From NCBI RefSeq assembly GCF_013177675.1, contig NZ_CP042652.1, forward strand, positions 1,426,001 to 1,490,000: a stretch of 64,000 nucleotides of DNA, read 5' to 3'. Under the pieces are notes generated by a model that saw nothing but the letters and a program-made list of their open reading frames with translations, had not been told where the DNA came from and made no database searches. A program made the translations under genes and the position numbers. Each line of letters begins with the position of its first letter. Position 1 is the first letter of the stretch. Below, one piece after another: positions 19,394 to 28,464 of the stretch. The stretch is from Arcobacter acticola. Lineage in GTDB: Bacteria; Campylobacterota; Campylobacteria; Campylobacterales; Arcobacteraceae.

Positions 19394-20518
19394 TTATGAA
19401 AACCATTTTTTAACTTTGTCAAACATATTTTCAAAGTTCTTTTCATGTGGTTTACTCTCTATTCCAAAACTTTCTTGAAGTTTTTCTAATAATTGAGTTT
19501 GTTCGTCATTTAATGTTTTTGGATATTCTATCTTAATTTGTACAATTAAACTTCCTTTTCCATATCCTTGAACAGATTTAACACCTTCACCTTTAAAAGT
19601 AAATTGTTGTTTGTCTTTTGCTCCTTGTGGAATCACAAGTTCTAATTTACCTCTAAGTCCTGGAATTGTAATTTTTCCTCCAAGTGCAACTTGAGTGAAG
19701 AATATAGGAGCTTCATAATAGATATCATCATCATGTCTTACAAAGTGAGCATCTTCTTTTACTGATACTTGTAAATATAAATCACCACGACTTCCATCAG
19801 GTGCAATATTTCCTTTGTTTGAAACTCTAATCCTCATTCCATCATTAACACCTTCTGGAATATCAACTTTAAAGCTATCACTAACTTCATCATATCCAGT
19901 TCCCTTACATGTTTTACAAGAATCAGCAGCACTTTGACCAGATCCACCACACTTAGGACATGTTTGAGCAAAAGTCATAAATCCTTGTCTTGCATGAACT
20001 TGACCTTGTCCATTACAAGTTGTACAAGTAGCTAGTTTCCCATCCTTTGCACCTGTTCCCTTACAAGACTTACAAGCAGTTTTGTATTTGTATTTAATCT
20101 CTTTATTACATCCAAATACAGCTTCATTGAAAGCTAGTTTAACTTCAATAGTAACATCAAGGTTATAGTTATATGATTTTCTTTGTCTTCTTCCACGTGA
20201 ACCACCACCAAAAGCACTTCCAAACATCTCTTCAAAAACAGAACCTAAGTCGTCAAATCCACCTGAAAATCCACCACCTCTTTGCCCATGTCCTTCAAGA
20301 CCAGCTTTCCCATATCTATCATAAATAGATTTTTTTTCATCATCACTTAGTACTTGATAAGCTTCATTTATAGCTTTAAATCTTTCTTCAGCTTCTTTAT
20401 CACCTGGGTTTTTATCAGGATGATACTTCATAGCCATTTGTCTATAAGCTTTTTTGATTGTACTTTTATCTGAACCTTTACTAACTTCTAGTAATTCATA
20501 ATAATCTATCTCAGTCAA
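19394..20518 (-). CDS. dnaJ: Chaperone DnaJ
   Basis: A complete 374-residue Hsp40 co-chaperone that stimulates DnaK ATPase. The J domain (about 4-70) carries YHPDKN. A Gly/Phe-rich linker (about 75-110) follows, then a zinc-binding region with four CxxCxGxG repeats (CKSCKGTG, CTTCNGQG, CPKCGGSG, CKTCKGTG), then C-terminal substrate-binding domains. The start is TTG, eight bases after AAGGGG. dnaK and grpE are not in this window. The gene is divergent from recR. Confidence 0.97.
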   Translation of the reverse strand: MTEIDYYELLEVSKGSDKSTIKKAYRQMAMKYHPDKNPGDKEAEERFKAINEAYQVLSDDEKKSIYDRYGKAGLEGHGQRGGGFSGGFDDLGSVFEEMFGSAFGGGSRGRRQRKSYNYNLDVTIEVKLAFNEAVFGCNKEIKYKYKTACKSCKGTGAKDGKLATCTTCNGQGQVHARQGFMTFAQTCPKCGGSGQSAADSCKTCKGTGYDEVSDSFKVDIPEGVNDGMRIRVSNKGNIAPDGSRGDLYLQVSVKEDAHFVRHDDDIYYEAPIFFTQVALGGKITIPGLRGKLELVIPQGAKDKQQFTFKGEGVKSVQGYGKGSLIVQIKIEYPKTLNDEQTQLLEKLQESFGIESKPHEKNFENMFDKVKKWFS

Positions 20519-20590
20519 TTTTATATCCCCTTAAAAAATAATTGAATTTATGTAAGACGCGATTTTATCTAAAAATTGATAAATCTTAGA

Positions 20591-20596
20591 TATAAT
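20591..20596 (+). promoter_or_regulatory. -10 box of recR; predicts a leaderless mRNA
   Basis: A perfect TATAAT ends 6 bases before the recR ATG at 20603, with no Shine-Dalgarno sequence between. The geometry is identical to that at cmoB. Confidence 0.6.
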
Positions 20597-20602
20597 CCAC
20601 GA

Positions 20603-21175
20603 ATGAATAAAGGATTAGAAAAATTTTACGAACTTGTTGAAGCGTTTGAATCATTGCCTACTATTGGAAAAAAATCAGCTCTTAGACTTGCTTATCATAT
20701 TGTTATGAACGATAACTATTGCGGAATCAAAATAGCTCATAGTATAGAGAATGCCTTAAAAAACATCACTAAATGCTCAAGATGTGGTTCTATGAGTGAA
20801 CATGAGATTTGCGAATTTTGTTTGGATGAATCAAGGGATAATACAAAATTATGTATTGTTCAAAGTGCAAAAGATATTTTTGTTATTGAAGATTCAAAAC
20901 AATTTGATGGAAAGTACTTTGTAATAGAAGAACTTGACCAAGATCTTATAGATTCTTTGCATAAATTTATAGATAATAATGAAGTTGAAAATATCTTATT
21001 TGCAATTACACCTTCAATTGCAAATGATGCATTTATTTTATATATTGAAGATAAATTAAAAGACTTTAATATTAAGTTTACAAAAATTGCCCAAGGTGTT
21101 CCAACAGGGGTGAGTTTGGAAAATGTAGATATCTTATCACTATCAAAAGCTATACAAAGTAAAGTTGAAATATAA
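20603..21175 (+). CDS. recR: Recombination protein RecR
   Basis: A 190-residue DNA-repair protein that works with RecO/RecF to load RecA at gaps. It has the helix-hairpin-helix start (FESLPTIGKKSALRLA), a four-cysteine zinc finger (CSRCGSMSEHEICEFC) and a Toprim domain with GVPTGVSLE near the end. ATG at 20603 is chosen because it aligns with the usual family start, and the TATAAT just upstream excludes the earlier in-frame TTG at 20576. Confidence 0.95.
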   Translation: MNKGLEKFYELVEAFESLPTIGKKSALRLAYHIVMNDNYCGIKIAHSIENALKNITKCSRCGSMSEHEICEFCLDESRDNTKLCIVQSAKDIFVIEDSKQFDGKYFVIEELDQDLIDSLHKFIDNNEVENILFAITPSIANDAFILYIEDKLKDFNIKFTKIAQGVPTGVSLENVDILSLSKAIQSKVEI

Positions 21176-21189
21176 ATATAAGTAAGAAG

Positions 21190-21369
21190 ATGGAAGAAAA
21201 AAGAATAGTTTGTCAAAAGTGTGTTTATTATTTTGTTACTTGGGAGAGGGGGAAACCTCATGGTTGTAAAGCTTATGGTTTTAAATCACAGTTGATTCCT
21301 TCAATTACTGTAAAAAGATCAAGTGGTGCTGATTGTCATTTTTTCACTTTAAAACATAATAAAGAGTAG
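21190..21369 (+). CDS. Small cysteine-rich protein downstream of recR
   Basis: A 59-residue reading frame from ATG 21190 to TAG 21369, 14 bases after recR and 5 bases before the PAS kinase gene. A GTAAGAAG stretch is the only ribosome-site candidate. It has CxxC at residues 8-11 (CQKC), a further Cys in HGCKAYGFKS and one in GADCHFF. Four spaced cysteines suggest a small metal-binding (zinc) protein. I believe this is a conserved small protein of the group, but no function is known to me. Confidence 0.75.
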   Translation: MEEKRIVCQKCVYYFVTWERGKPHGCKAYGFKSQLIPSITVKRSSGADCHFFTLKHNKE

Positions 21370-21374
21370 GATAT

Positions 21375-22862
21375 ATGCAGCTAAAAGAATTTATTGAAAT
21401 AATAGAAAAAAATAAAATAACTATTATTAGAACTTGGATTAATTCTTCAAAAATTAAAGAATTAATTGACAACTATTCAATAAATGAAGAATTATTTATC
21501 AAAAGATACTCTTTTGGCTTTTTAGAACACTACATTAAAACAATTAAAAATGATGAAAAAACTCAAAATAGCGCAGTTGTTATTGATTTTTTAAAATATT
21601 TAAAAAAACAAAACCTAGGCGTAAATGAGTTATTTGTCCTTTTTATAGCTTTTAAAGATGCTTTAGTTGATTTTGCTTTTAAAAACCAAAATCAATCTTT
21701 GGAGTTATTTCAAGAGATAAATTTTTATTTCCAAAAAGTTTTTTTAACAATTTTAGATATATATTCAAAATCAGTTGAACAAGTTGAAAATGCATTAACT
21801 AAGTCCATTGATATTGTTGATAGATATGTGATTATGTCAAGAACAAACCTTCAAGGCATAATTACAAGTGTATCAAGTGCTTTTTGTAAAATATCAGGAT
21901 ATGAAGCTTATGAATTAATAGGTAAATCCCATAATGTTATAAGACATCAAGATATGCCAAAAGAGTTATTTGAAGATTTATGGAAAACTATAAAATCAGG
22001 AAATATGTGGCAAGGTGAAATAAAAAATCTTAAAAAAGATGGGACTTTTTATTGGGTAAAAACCACTATTCATCCAAACTTTGATAATAATGGAGTTATT
22101 ATTAGCTATGATGCTATACGAGAAGATATTTCATCACAAAAAGAGTTAATAAATCAACAAAATTTATTAATAGAACAATCAAAATCAGCAGCTTTAGGTG
22201 AAATGATTTCTATGATTGCTCATCAATGGAGACAGCCTTTACAAGCCGTATCTATATTAATTCAAAAGTTGCCTTTACTCAAAATGATAAAAGGTGAACT
22301 TTCAGATGATATGCTTGATGATGTTGTAAAACAAGTCTCTTTGCAGTTGGATTATATGTCAAAAACTATTGATGATTTTAGAGATTATTTCAAACCTAAT
22401 AAGAAAAAAGAAGAAGTTTATATTGAAAATGTTATAAACAAATCATTGGATTTTTTATCATATTTATTCAAAATAAATTCAGTGCAAATAAATTATAAAA
22501 ATGAATCCACTTCAGAAATACAAATTCATCTAAATGAAATGGTTCAAGTATTTATAAATTTAGCGAAAAATTCTTGTGATGCAATGATAGAAAAAAATAT
22601 TGAAAATAGAGTTATAGATATTCATACTTATGAAAAAGAGGATTATTTGTATATAGAGTTTGAAGATAATGCAGGAGGAATAAAAGAAAATGTTCTTAGT
22701 AAGATTTTTGAAGCGTATTTCTCAACAAAAAGTAATAAAAATGGAACAGGATTAGGATTGTATATGTGTAAAGCGATTGTGGAACAACACAGTTTAGGAA
22801 AAATAAATGCATACAATACACCAAAAGGTGCTAAGTTTGTTGTTCAATTACCATTAAAATAG
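21375..22862 (+). CDS. Soluble PAS-domain sensor histidine kinase
   Basis: A 495-residue kinase with no membrane segment. Residues 1-145 form a helical N-terminal domain that resembles globin-fold RsbR-type sensor regions. An Aer-like PAS domain follows (about 155-255, with YELIGKSHNVIRHQDMP and GTFYWVKTTI). After a coiled coil comes the H-box AHQWRQPL (His283), then an HATPase domain with NLAKNSCDAM, DNAGG and GTGLGLYM. The Aer-like PAS suggests redox or energy sensing through a bound cofactor. It is not adjacent to a response regulator. It is in a run with recR, the small Cys protein and the dUTPase. Confidence 0.88.
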   Translation: MQLKEFIEIIEKNKITIIRTWINSSKIKELIDNYSINEELFIKRYSFGFLEHYIKTIKNDEKTQNSAVVIDFLKYLKKQNLGVNELFVLFIAFKDALVDFAFKNQNQSLELFQEINFYFQKVFLTILDIYSKSVEQVENALTKSIDIVDRYVIMSRTNLQGIITSVSSAFCKISGYEAYELIGKSHNVIRHQDMPKELFEDLWKTIKSGNMWQGEIKNLKKDGTFYWVKTTIHPNFDNNGVIISYDAIREDISSQKELINQQNLLIEQSKSAALGEMISMIAHQWRQPLQAVSILIQKLPLLKMIKGELSDDMLDDVVKQVSLQLDYMSKTIDDFRDYFKPNKKKEEVYIENVINKSLDFLSYLFKINSVQINYKNESTSEIQIHLNEMVQVFINLAKNSCDAMIEKNIENRVIDIHTYEKEDYLYIEFEDNAGGIKENVLSKIFEAYFSTKSNKNGTGLGLYMCKAIVEQHSLGKINAYNTPKGAKFVVQLPLK

Positions 22863-22871
22863 GAGTTTAAG

Positions 22872-23798
22872 TTGTTATATAAAGATTTTAAAGAGAGTAT
22901 AAAGTCATTAGGCTTTTTAAGTATAGAAGATTTTATGCATTATGCAGGAGTTACATCTAATGATGTTTTAAATTGGGAAGAAAGAAATGAAGTTCCTTAT
23001 ATGGTTTCATTGATTTTACATCTTTTAAAAGGTGAAAAAGAGTCTTTGCCTATGAACTCGACTTTGGATAATGTGATTGAAGAGTGTTTACCTTTGGCTT
23101 CTCTTTTAGAAGAAGTTTCGTCATTTCCTCATAAATTAGAAGAGATGTTTTTATTACAAAAGAAATTAAATGACTCTACAAATGGAAAGAACTGGGAACT
23201 AGGTTTAAATAAATTTGGTAAAGAGATAAACTGGCTTAGATGTATACATATGGAAGTTGCAGAGTTAATAGAATCAACTCCATGGAAACACTGGAAAAAT
23301 ATAAATTCAGCTCCTGATATGAATAATATTCATGTGGAATTAGTAGATATTTGGCACTTCTTAATGTCTTATATTTTACAAGAAACAAATGTACCAAAAG
23401 CAGTATCTTTAGTAAATACACACTGTATTTATGAAATATTCCAAGAAGTAGATGTAAAACTTATGGTAAAAGAAGCTGAAAAATTATCATATATTTCACT
23501 TGCTATTGATACTGGAAATATGCCTTCATTTAGTGGAATCGAAAGATTTATCGACCAATTTTTTAGATGTTGTAAAATCTCTGGTTTATCTTTTATGTGG
23601 TTACAAAAATTATATATCGGTAAAAACTGTTTAAATCAATTTAGACAAGATAATGGTTATAAAGAAGGATCTTACATAAAAGTTTGGAATGGAAATGAAG
23701 ACAATGTTATAATGGTTAGTTTATTAGAAAATATGGATGATGTAGGTTTTGATGATTTATATTCAAAATTAAAAGAAGAATATTCTAAATGTAAATAA
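22872..23798 (+). CDS. dut: Dimeric (MazG-like) dUTPase with N-terminal HTH-like extension
   Basis: A 308-residue protein. Residues about 75-300 are an all-alpha dimeric dUTP diphosphatase, converting dUTP to dUMP: EVAELIESTPWKHWK gives the ExxE metal site and HVELVDIWHF the ExxD site. Residues 1-65 are an extension (FLSIEDFMHYAGVTSNDVLNW) resembling a helix-turn-helix. The Campylobacter enzyme is about 230 residues. The start is TTG, six bases after AGGAG. It ends in a strong terminator. Confidence 0.88.
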   Translation: MLYKDFKESIKSLGFLSIEDFMHYAGVTSNDVLNWEERNEVPYMVSLILHLLKGEKESLPMNSTLDNVIEECLPLASLLEEVSSFPHKLEEMFLLQKKLNDSTNGKNWELGLNKFGKEINWLRCIHMEVAELIESTPWKHWKNINSAPDMNNIHVELVDIWHFLMSYILQETNVPKAVSLVNTHCIYEIFQEVDVKLMVKEAEKLSYISLAIDTGNMPSFSGIERFIDQFFRCCKISGLSFMWLQKLYIGKNCLNQFRQDNGYKEGSYIKVWNGNEDNVIMVSLLENMDDVGFDDLYSKLKEEYSKCK

Positions 23799-23819
23799 TA
23801 GGTTTTAAACCTATTATTT
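23793..23819 (+). terminator. Rho-independent terminator of the dUTPase gene
   Basis: A near-perfect palindrome AATAATAGGTTT/AAACCTATTATT around a short loop, followed by TTTC. It overlaps the dUTPase stop codon and faces the convergent carbonic anhydrase-like gene. Confidence 0.7.
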
Positions 23820-23833
23820 CTTAGTCAAAGATT

Positions 23834-24334
23834 TTATCTATAATCGTTTTTATACTCAACATAATGAGCAGCATGAGCAATTAGTTTATCTACTTCTTCT
23901 TGGCTTAACTCTTTTACTACTTTTGCAGGACTTCCCATAATTAAAGATCTTGGCGGAAATACTTTTCCTGATGTAACTAATGAGTTGGCTCCAACGATAC
24001 TTCCTTCACCAATAACTGCATTATCTAAAATGGTAGCACTCATTCCTATTAGGCAATTATCTTCTATTTTACATCCATGAAGCATAACTTTATGACCTAT
24101 TGTTACATTATCACCAATTATTGTTTGTGTGTTGTGGTCTGTATGAATCATTGATAAATCTTGTATATTTGAGTTTTTACCAATTATAACTTTATTTACA
24201 TCGGCTCTTATAACGCATTGGAACCAAACCGATGAGTCTTCGCCTATTTGTATATTTCCAATTAAATCAGCACTTGGTGCAATCCAAGCACTTGTGTGAA
24301 TATTCGGGTAAAACTCTTTAAATTTTAAAATCAC
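23834..24334 (-). CDS. Gamma-carbonic anhydrase-like hexapeptide protein
   Basis: A 166-residue left-handed beta-helix protein of the YrdA/PaaY group. Hexapeptide repeats run from about residue 15 to 135, and the three candidate zinc His residues lie in MIHTDHN and GHKVMLHG. It may hydrate CO2 or act as an acyltransferase relative; sequence alone does not settle this. It lies 43 bases downstream of the M14 peptidase gene on the same strand. Confidence 0.85.
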   Translation of the reverse strand: MILKFKEFYPNIHTSAWIAPSADLIGNIQIGEDSSVWFQCVIRADVNKVIIGKNSNIQDLSMIHTDHNTQTIIGDNVTIGHKVMLHGCKIEDNCLIGMSATILDNAVIGEGSIVGANSLVTSGKVFPPRSLIMGSPAKVVKELSQEEVDKLIAHAAHYVEYKNDYR

Positions 24335-24377
24335 AGCCTCTCTCCTTAGCTTTTTATTTATTATAGCAAAGGATTTT

Positions 24378-26963
24378 TTATTTTGGAATATATTCTAAAA
24401 TTATAGGTTCTGAATAATTTGGTACATTATCATAGGTAAATATTGCATAATACTTATTTATATCTGTTGCACCAAAATCATCTAAAGTGTACTCATCAGC
24501 TCCTGCATAAAGTTTTTGTCCATCTTGAGCAGATAGGGGTTTTCTAAATGGATTTTTTATAACTTTCGCTCCTACAAAATCTGAATTTTTAGGATTTGTC
24601 CAAGAGATTTTTATTTTTCCATTTTCAAGAGATAATTTTGCATTTGTGACTTTTTCAACTGGAAATCTTCTTTTTGGAATATGTTCAAGGATAAGTTTTG
24701 GACATAAAGAGTTATTTGAAACTTCCCATGACACAGTTTTATTTTTTATTGCTTTTAATGCAGAGGTTGCTTTTAATACAAATGAAATATCAGATTTACT
24801 TTTTAGTTTTTCATTTAAAATTATTTTAGAAAAAGAATCAAACATAAAATATTGGGTTTGATTGTTTTTTAACTCTGTTGCACTAACATCATAACCAATA
24901 TTTTGAATTATTTCTCTATTAGTAATATCTTCAAAATTCTTATTAATTTTTTCATCTACAAATTCTAAATGAAACCTAATATCATCTTTTATATAAATTT
25001 TTGTAGAGTTTAACTCAAAATAGGCTTTTGTAATCATCGTTTCATTGTAAGGAGGAAGACTAGATAGATTAAACTGAAAAGTTGAATATATTTTATTTCC
25101 ATTTTCATCAAAGCCAGCTGTAATTACATCATTTAAAACTTCATTTTTACTTACTGTATTAATTGATTTTGCATAAAGTGTTGTTACTGTTGGTTCTATT
25201 GTATAGGTTAATTCTAATCTTGGTCGATAAGCTAATCCAAAACCAAATAAGCCATAACCAATATCCCATTGCATCATTTGTTTTGTTCTTCCAATTGTTA
25301 ACTCTTTCGGACCTTCAACTCTTAAAACAATAGTATCATTTTTGATTGATTTCTTTAAATCTATACATTCCAAACCAGATAAACTCCATGCTCTCCAAAT
25401 TCCTTGAGTTAATTGGTGAGATTCAGTAGGGTGTCCTACATATCTTATAATTTCCATACTATTTACATCATCAAAGTTTGTTATATCTCCCATTGTCTCT
25501 TGGTTCACAAGTCCTATATTCCATTCACCATATTTTTCAATAGTTGTTGAAACTCTGTTTATTGGATATAAATTAATTGAAGCTAATTTTATTAAAGCAT
25601 TTGTTGGAAGTGATTTTACATTAATAGAAATAACCGCATATGAAATTCCTTTATTTTCATCAACTCCTACAAATAAAGAATTTACTCCAAAGTGACTAGG
25701 ATTGTTATTTAGATTTTCAGCCACATATCCAGTTCCTTTTGCATTTGCATAGTATGTTCTGCTATATTCATCGTATTCTACTAAAGTACGGATTTTCATT
25801 TGTGGATAAAAGGGTGATTTTTGGTTTGTTTTTTTATTTACTGCTCTTATGTTATAGTAATAATATCTATTTGAGCTTAGATTAATATCATTAAATTCTA
25901 AACTATGAGTTTTTGAGATTAGATTTGAACTATTACAAAACTGCTTATCTTTTGTACTTCTGAAAATTTCAAAATATATATTTTCATTTACTTCATAATC
26001 CCATTTTAGATTTACGTGGCTTGAGCCGATTTCCGTTGCATTAAAAGAATTAACCCTTTTCATAATATTGTCTTTAGCGTAATTATCAACCTCTTTTAGA
26101 GCATAAATAAGTGCTGGAATATGTTCTCTTATATTCTCGTTCATATCTTCCATATAATCACTTATATTTCTAGTTCCAACTTCAACAACAGATGAGATAA
26201 TTCCACTTGAGTAATAAAATTCTCTTCCACTTCCTGAAATTAGTTTAGCAGGTGGTTTCCCTTGATGTATTCCATACTCTCTACCTGATATTTTCCTAAT
26301 TTCTTCTGCCATATTTGCACATAAGGTATTCATATCAGTTGTATCAATAGTGTCTTCATGTCTAAAATCATGAGCCGGAAAAAATACATTTCCTTGACTA
26401 TGGTAATCTAAAGCTATTGTAATATTAGAATGACTTAAAATAAAATCCCTAAGAGCTTGGGTTTCAGGTTCGGAAAATGGTTCAGGTCCTCCATAAACAT
26501 TTGAACTTGTGGCAGTTGATTTTACAAAACCTATGGGAAAATTTCTATTTAAATCAACTCCATAAGTTCCATCAGCATTTTGTCTTCTATTTTTTCTCCA
26601 AAAAGAAAAATGTTTTCTTGAGTATTCATAACCATCAGGATTAGCACAAGGAACCATATAAACTGTACTTTCATTTAAGTAAGTTTGTAAAGTAGGGTCT
26701 GTTTCAAGATTTTTTAATACATATGTTGCAAATTCAATAGCTAATTCATGTCCAATCCACTCTCTTGCATGAATAGTTCCTGTATAAAATAGTGCTGGTT
26801 TTGAATCGGCTGTTTTAATATCTTTTGAAATTGTAATTAAATTTATCTCTCTATTTTCCCAAGTATTACCAATTGATTCAATTTTGAAATAATTAGGATA
26901 TTTAGCTTCCAATTCTTTGAAAATATTTGTTGATTCACTATATGACCTATATAATCTTTTCAA
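24378..26963 (-). CDS. M14 zinc carboxypeptidase with Fn3 and DNRLRE-like domains, no signal peptide
   Basis: An 861-residue protein. Residues 1-290 are an M14 peptidase with intact zinc ligands His65 and Glu68 (TGTIHAREWIG) and His188 (LDYHSQGN), substrate-binding Arg140 (DLNRNF) and catalytic Glu261 (VVEVGTRN). Residues about 300-400 look like a fibronectin type III domain, about 405-600 and 610-765 like two DNRLRE-type beta domains, and the last 90 residues like another Fn3. Such accessory domains are usually extracellular, yet there is no signal peptide. The start is TTG, with an AGGAG site. It follows the ATP-grasp/HhH gene by only 4 bases, so it is the last gene of that operon. Confidence 0.85.
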   Translation of the reverse strand: MKRLYRSYSESTNIFKELEAKYPNYFKIESIGNTWENREINLITISKDIKTADSKPALFYTGTIHAREWIGHELAIEFATYVLKNLETDPTLQTYLNESTVYMVPCANPDGYEYSRKHFSFWRKNRRQNADGTYGVDLNRNFPIGFVKSTATSSNVYGGPEPFSEPETQALRDFILSHSNITIALDYHSQGNVFFPAHDFRHEDTIDTTDMNTLCANMAEEIRKISGREYGIHQGKPPAKLISGSGREFYYSSGIISSVVEVGTRNISDYMEDMNENIREHIPALIYALKEVDNYAKDNIMKRVNSFNATEIGSSHVNLKWDYEVNENIYFEIFRSTKDKQFCNSSNLISKTHSLEFNDINLSSNRYYYYNIRAVNKKTNQKSPFYPQMKIRTLVEYDEYSRTYYANAKGTGYVAENLNNNPSHFGVNSLFVGVDENKGISYAVISINVKSLPTNALIKLASINLYPINRVSTTIEKYGEWNIGLVNQETMGDITNFDDVNSMEIIRYVGHPTESHQLTQGIWRAWSLSGLECIDLKKSIKNDTIVLRVEGPKELTIGRTKQMMQWDIGYGLFGFGLAYRPRLELTYTIEPTVTTLYAKSINTVSKNEVLNDVITAGFDENGNKIYSTFQFNLSSLPPYNETMITKAYFELNSTKIYIKDDIRFHLEFVDEKINKNFEDITNREIIQNIGYDVSATELKNNQTQYFMFDSFSKIILNEKLKSKSDISFVLKATSALKAIKNKTVSWEVSNNSLCPKLILEHIPKRRFPVEKVTNAKLSLENGKIKISWTNPKNSDFVGAKVIKNPFRKPLSAQDGQKLYAGADEYTLDDFGATDINKYYAIFTYDNVPNYSEPIILEYIPK

Positions 26964-26967
26964 GAAC

Positions 26968-28464
26968 TTATTCTCCTATTTTTAATCTAGATTTTAATTG
27001 AGCAAATTTATTTTTACCAATTCCATCAATATTTTTTAAATCCTCTATATTTTTAAAATAACCATTCTCTTCTCTATAATCAGAAATTGTTTTTGCTAAT
27101 TTCTTACCAATTCCTTTTATTTTTCTCAAGTTTTCTTTATCAATTCTATTTATATCTACTCTCATATCATCAATATTTCTATCCCAAGATTTAAGCATTT
27201 GTTCATCTATAGCTTCTAGTTCTAATAAATCAGAACTATCAGTGATAATATTATCTTGTAGGTACTCTTGTATTTGTAAAGCTAAATCCTCTTCCATTCC
27301 ATAAAGAGTCATTAAATCAGTTAATGTTGATGTGTTAAAATTTATCTTATTAATTTCAAAGATTTTTTCTTTTATTAGAGTTTTATTTGTCTCATCTTCA
27401 AAACATTCATCAATCTTTTGTGGAACATCAGATTCCTTTGATAAAAGTGCTAATTCCATTTCATATAAATCTTTTTTATCTTTAATAAAATATTCTCCAT
27501 CATAACTAGCAGTATATTTACCAAACCCAATATGTCTTAAAGTTCTTAATAAATTTGAATCAATTTTTCCTAACTCTTCCCAAGAGAATAGGGGAATATG
27601 AGGTTTAGGAAATTTTCCATTTGAAAAATCCCACATTAAATATTGACAAATCCAATCTCTAATATATGGAAATGCTGCAAAGGCAGTTGCACACTCTAAA
27701 ATATAAGCTTTTCCAGTTTTTGCACAAATTGCAATATCACAAGCCCAATATTCAGCTTTTGCAGCTTTTGAAGCTTTAACAGCAAGTTCAAGTGCATTCA
27801 TAGGAACATTTTCATAAGACATTGAACCACCTTGTGAAGTGTTTGTAATCCATTGATTTTTACCTGAATATCTCCAAAAGGCACAAATTGGTTTATGACC
27901 AATAAGCATTACTCTAATATCTCCTGAGTCTTTTAAATCAATTGCGTTTTGAGTATAAATTGGATTATATTTTTTCTCATCAAGAAGTTTTTTTGCTTCT
28001 TTAAAATTATCAGCTTTATGTACAAAATACCCACCATAATTTGATGGTCCATAAGATCTTTTGATAATTTGAGGATAAGAAGCTTTTTCTTTTAAGTATT
28101 TATAACCTTTTTCTTTGTTATAAAAAATTTTTGTTTTAGGAATTGATAAATCATATTTTTTACAAAATAGGGTTACATTTTCCTTTGATTTATTTGAAAA
28201 TTGTGTTTCAATAGATGGAACAAATCGAACATTTGGTAACTCTTTTGCAATTTCTACAAAAGTTTCATAGGCAGTTGCTGGGATATTTCCAATTAAAACT
28301 TCAATTTTCTTTCTTTTTACCTCTTCTACAAATCTTTTTTTATCATTTTTCCAATGATATGTAACAGATTCTATTTTATTAGGCCAGCCTTTGAAATTTG
28401 ATTTATTGAAAAATTGTAATACATAATCTAAATATAAAAACCCTATCTTTGGTAACTTTTTCAT
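26968..28464 (-). CDS. ATP-grasp ligase with C-terminal ComEA-like helix-hairpin-helix domains
   Basis: A 498-residue protein of unusual architecture. Residues 1-290 are an ATP-grasp domain: IIKRSYGPSNYGG as the ATP-binding loop, DIAICA with Asp243, and ILECATAF with Glu257, where the usual ExN metal motif reads ECA. A linker follows. Residues about 371-430 resemble a first HhH unit and 436-497 are a clear ComEA-like double HhH with GIGKK (451-455) and GIGKN (481-485). HhH units generally bind DNA or RNA backbone. Start ATG overlaps the previous stop as ATGA, with GGGGGAAG before it. The ligated substrate is unknown. The altered metal motif may alter activity. Confidence 0.82.
   Translation of the reverse strand: MKKLPKIGFLYLDYVLQFFNKSNFKGWPNKIESVTYHWKNDKKRFVEEVKRKKIEVLIGNIPATAYETFVEIAKELPNVRFVPSIETQFSNKSKENVTLFCKKYDLSIPKTKIFYNKEKGYKYLKEKASYPQIIKRSYGPSNYGGYFVHKADNFKEAKKLLDEKKYNPIYTQNAIDLKDSGDIRVMLIGHKPICAFWRYSGKNQWITNTSQGGSMSYENVPMNALELAVKASKAAKAEYWACDIAICAKTGKAYILECATAFAAFPYIRDWICQYLMWDFSNGKFPKPHIPLFSWEELGKIDSNLLRTLRHIGFGKYTASYDGEYFIKDKKDLYEMELALLSKESDVPQKIDECFEDETNKTLIKEKIFEINKINFNTSTLTDLMTLYGMEEDLALQIQEYLQDNIITDSSDLLELEAIDEQMLKSWDRNIDDMRVDINRIDKENLRKIKGIGKKLAKTISDYREENGYFKNIEDLKNIDGIGKNKFAQLKSRLKIGE

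Noticed and set aside
20860-21261. 133-codon minus-strand frame over recR and the small Cys gene
   Set aside because: It is antisense to two well-supported genes, and its length follows from AT-rich codon bias.
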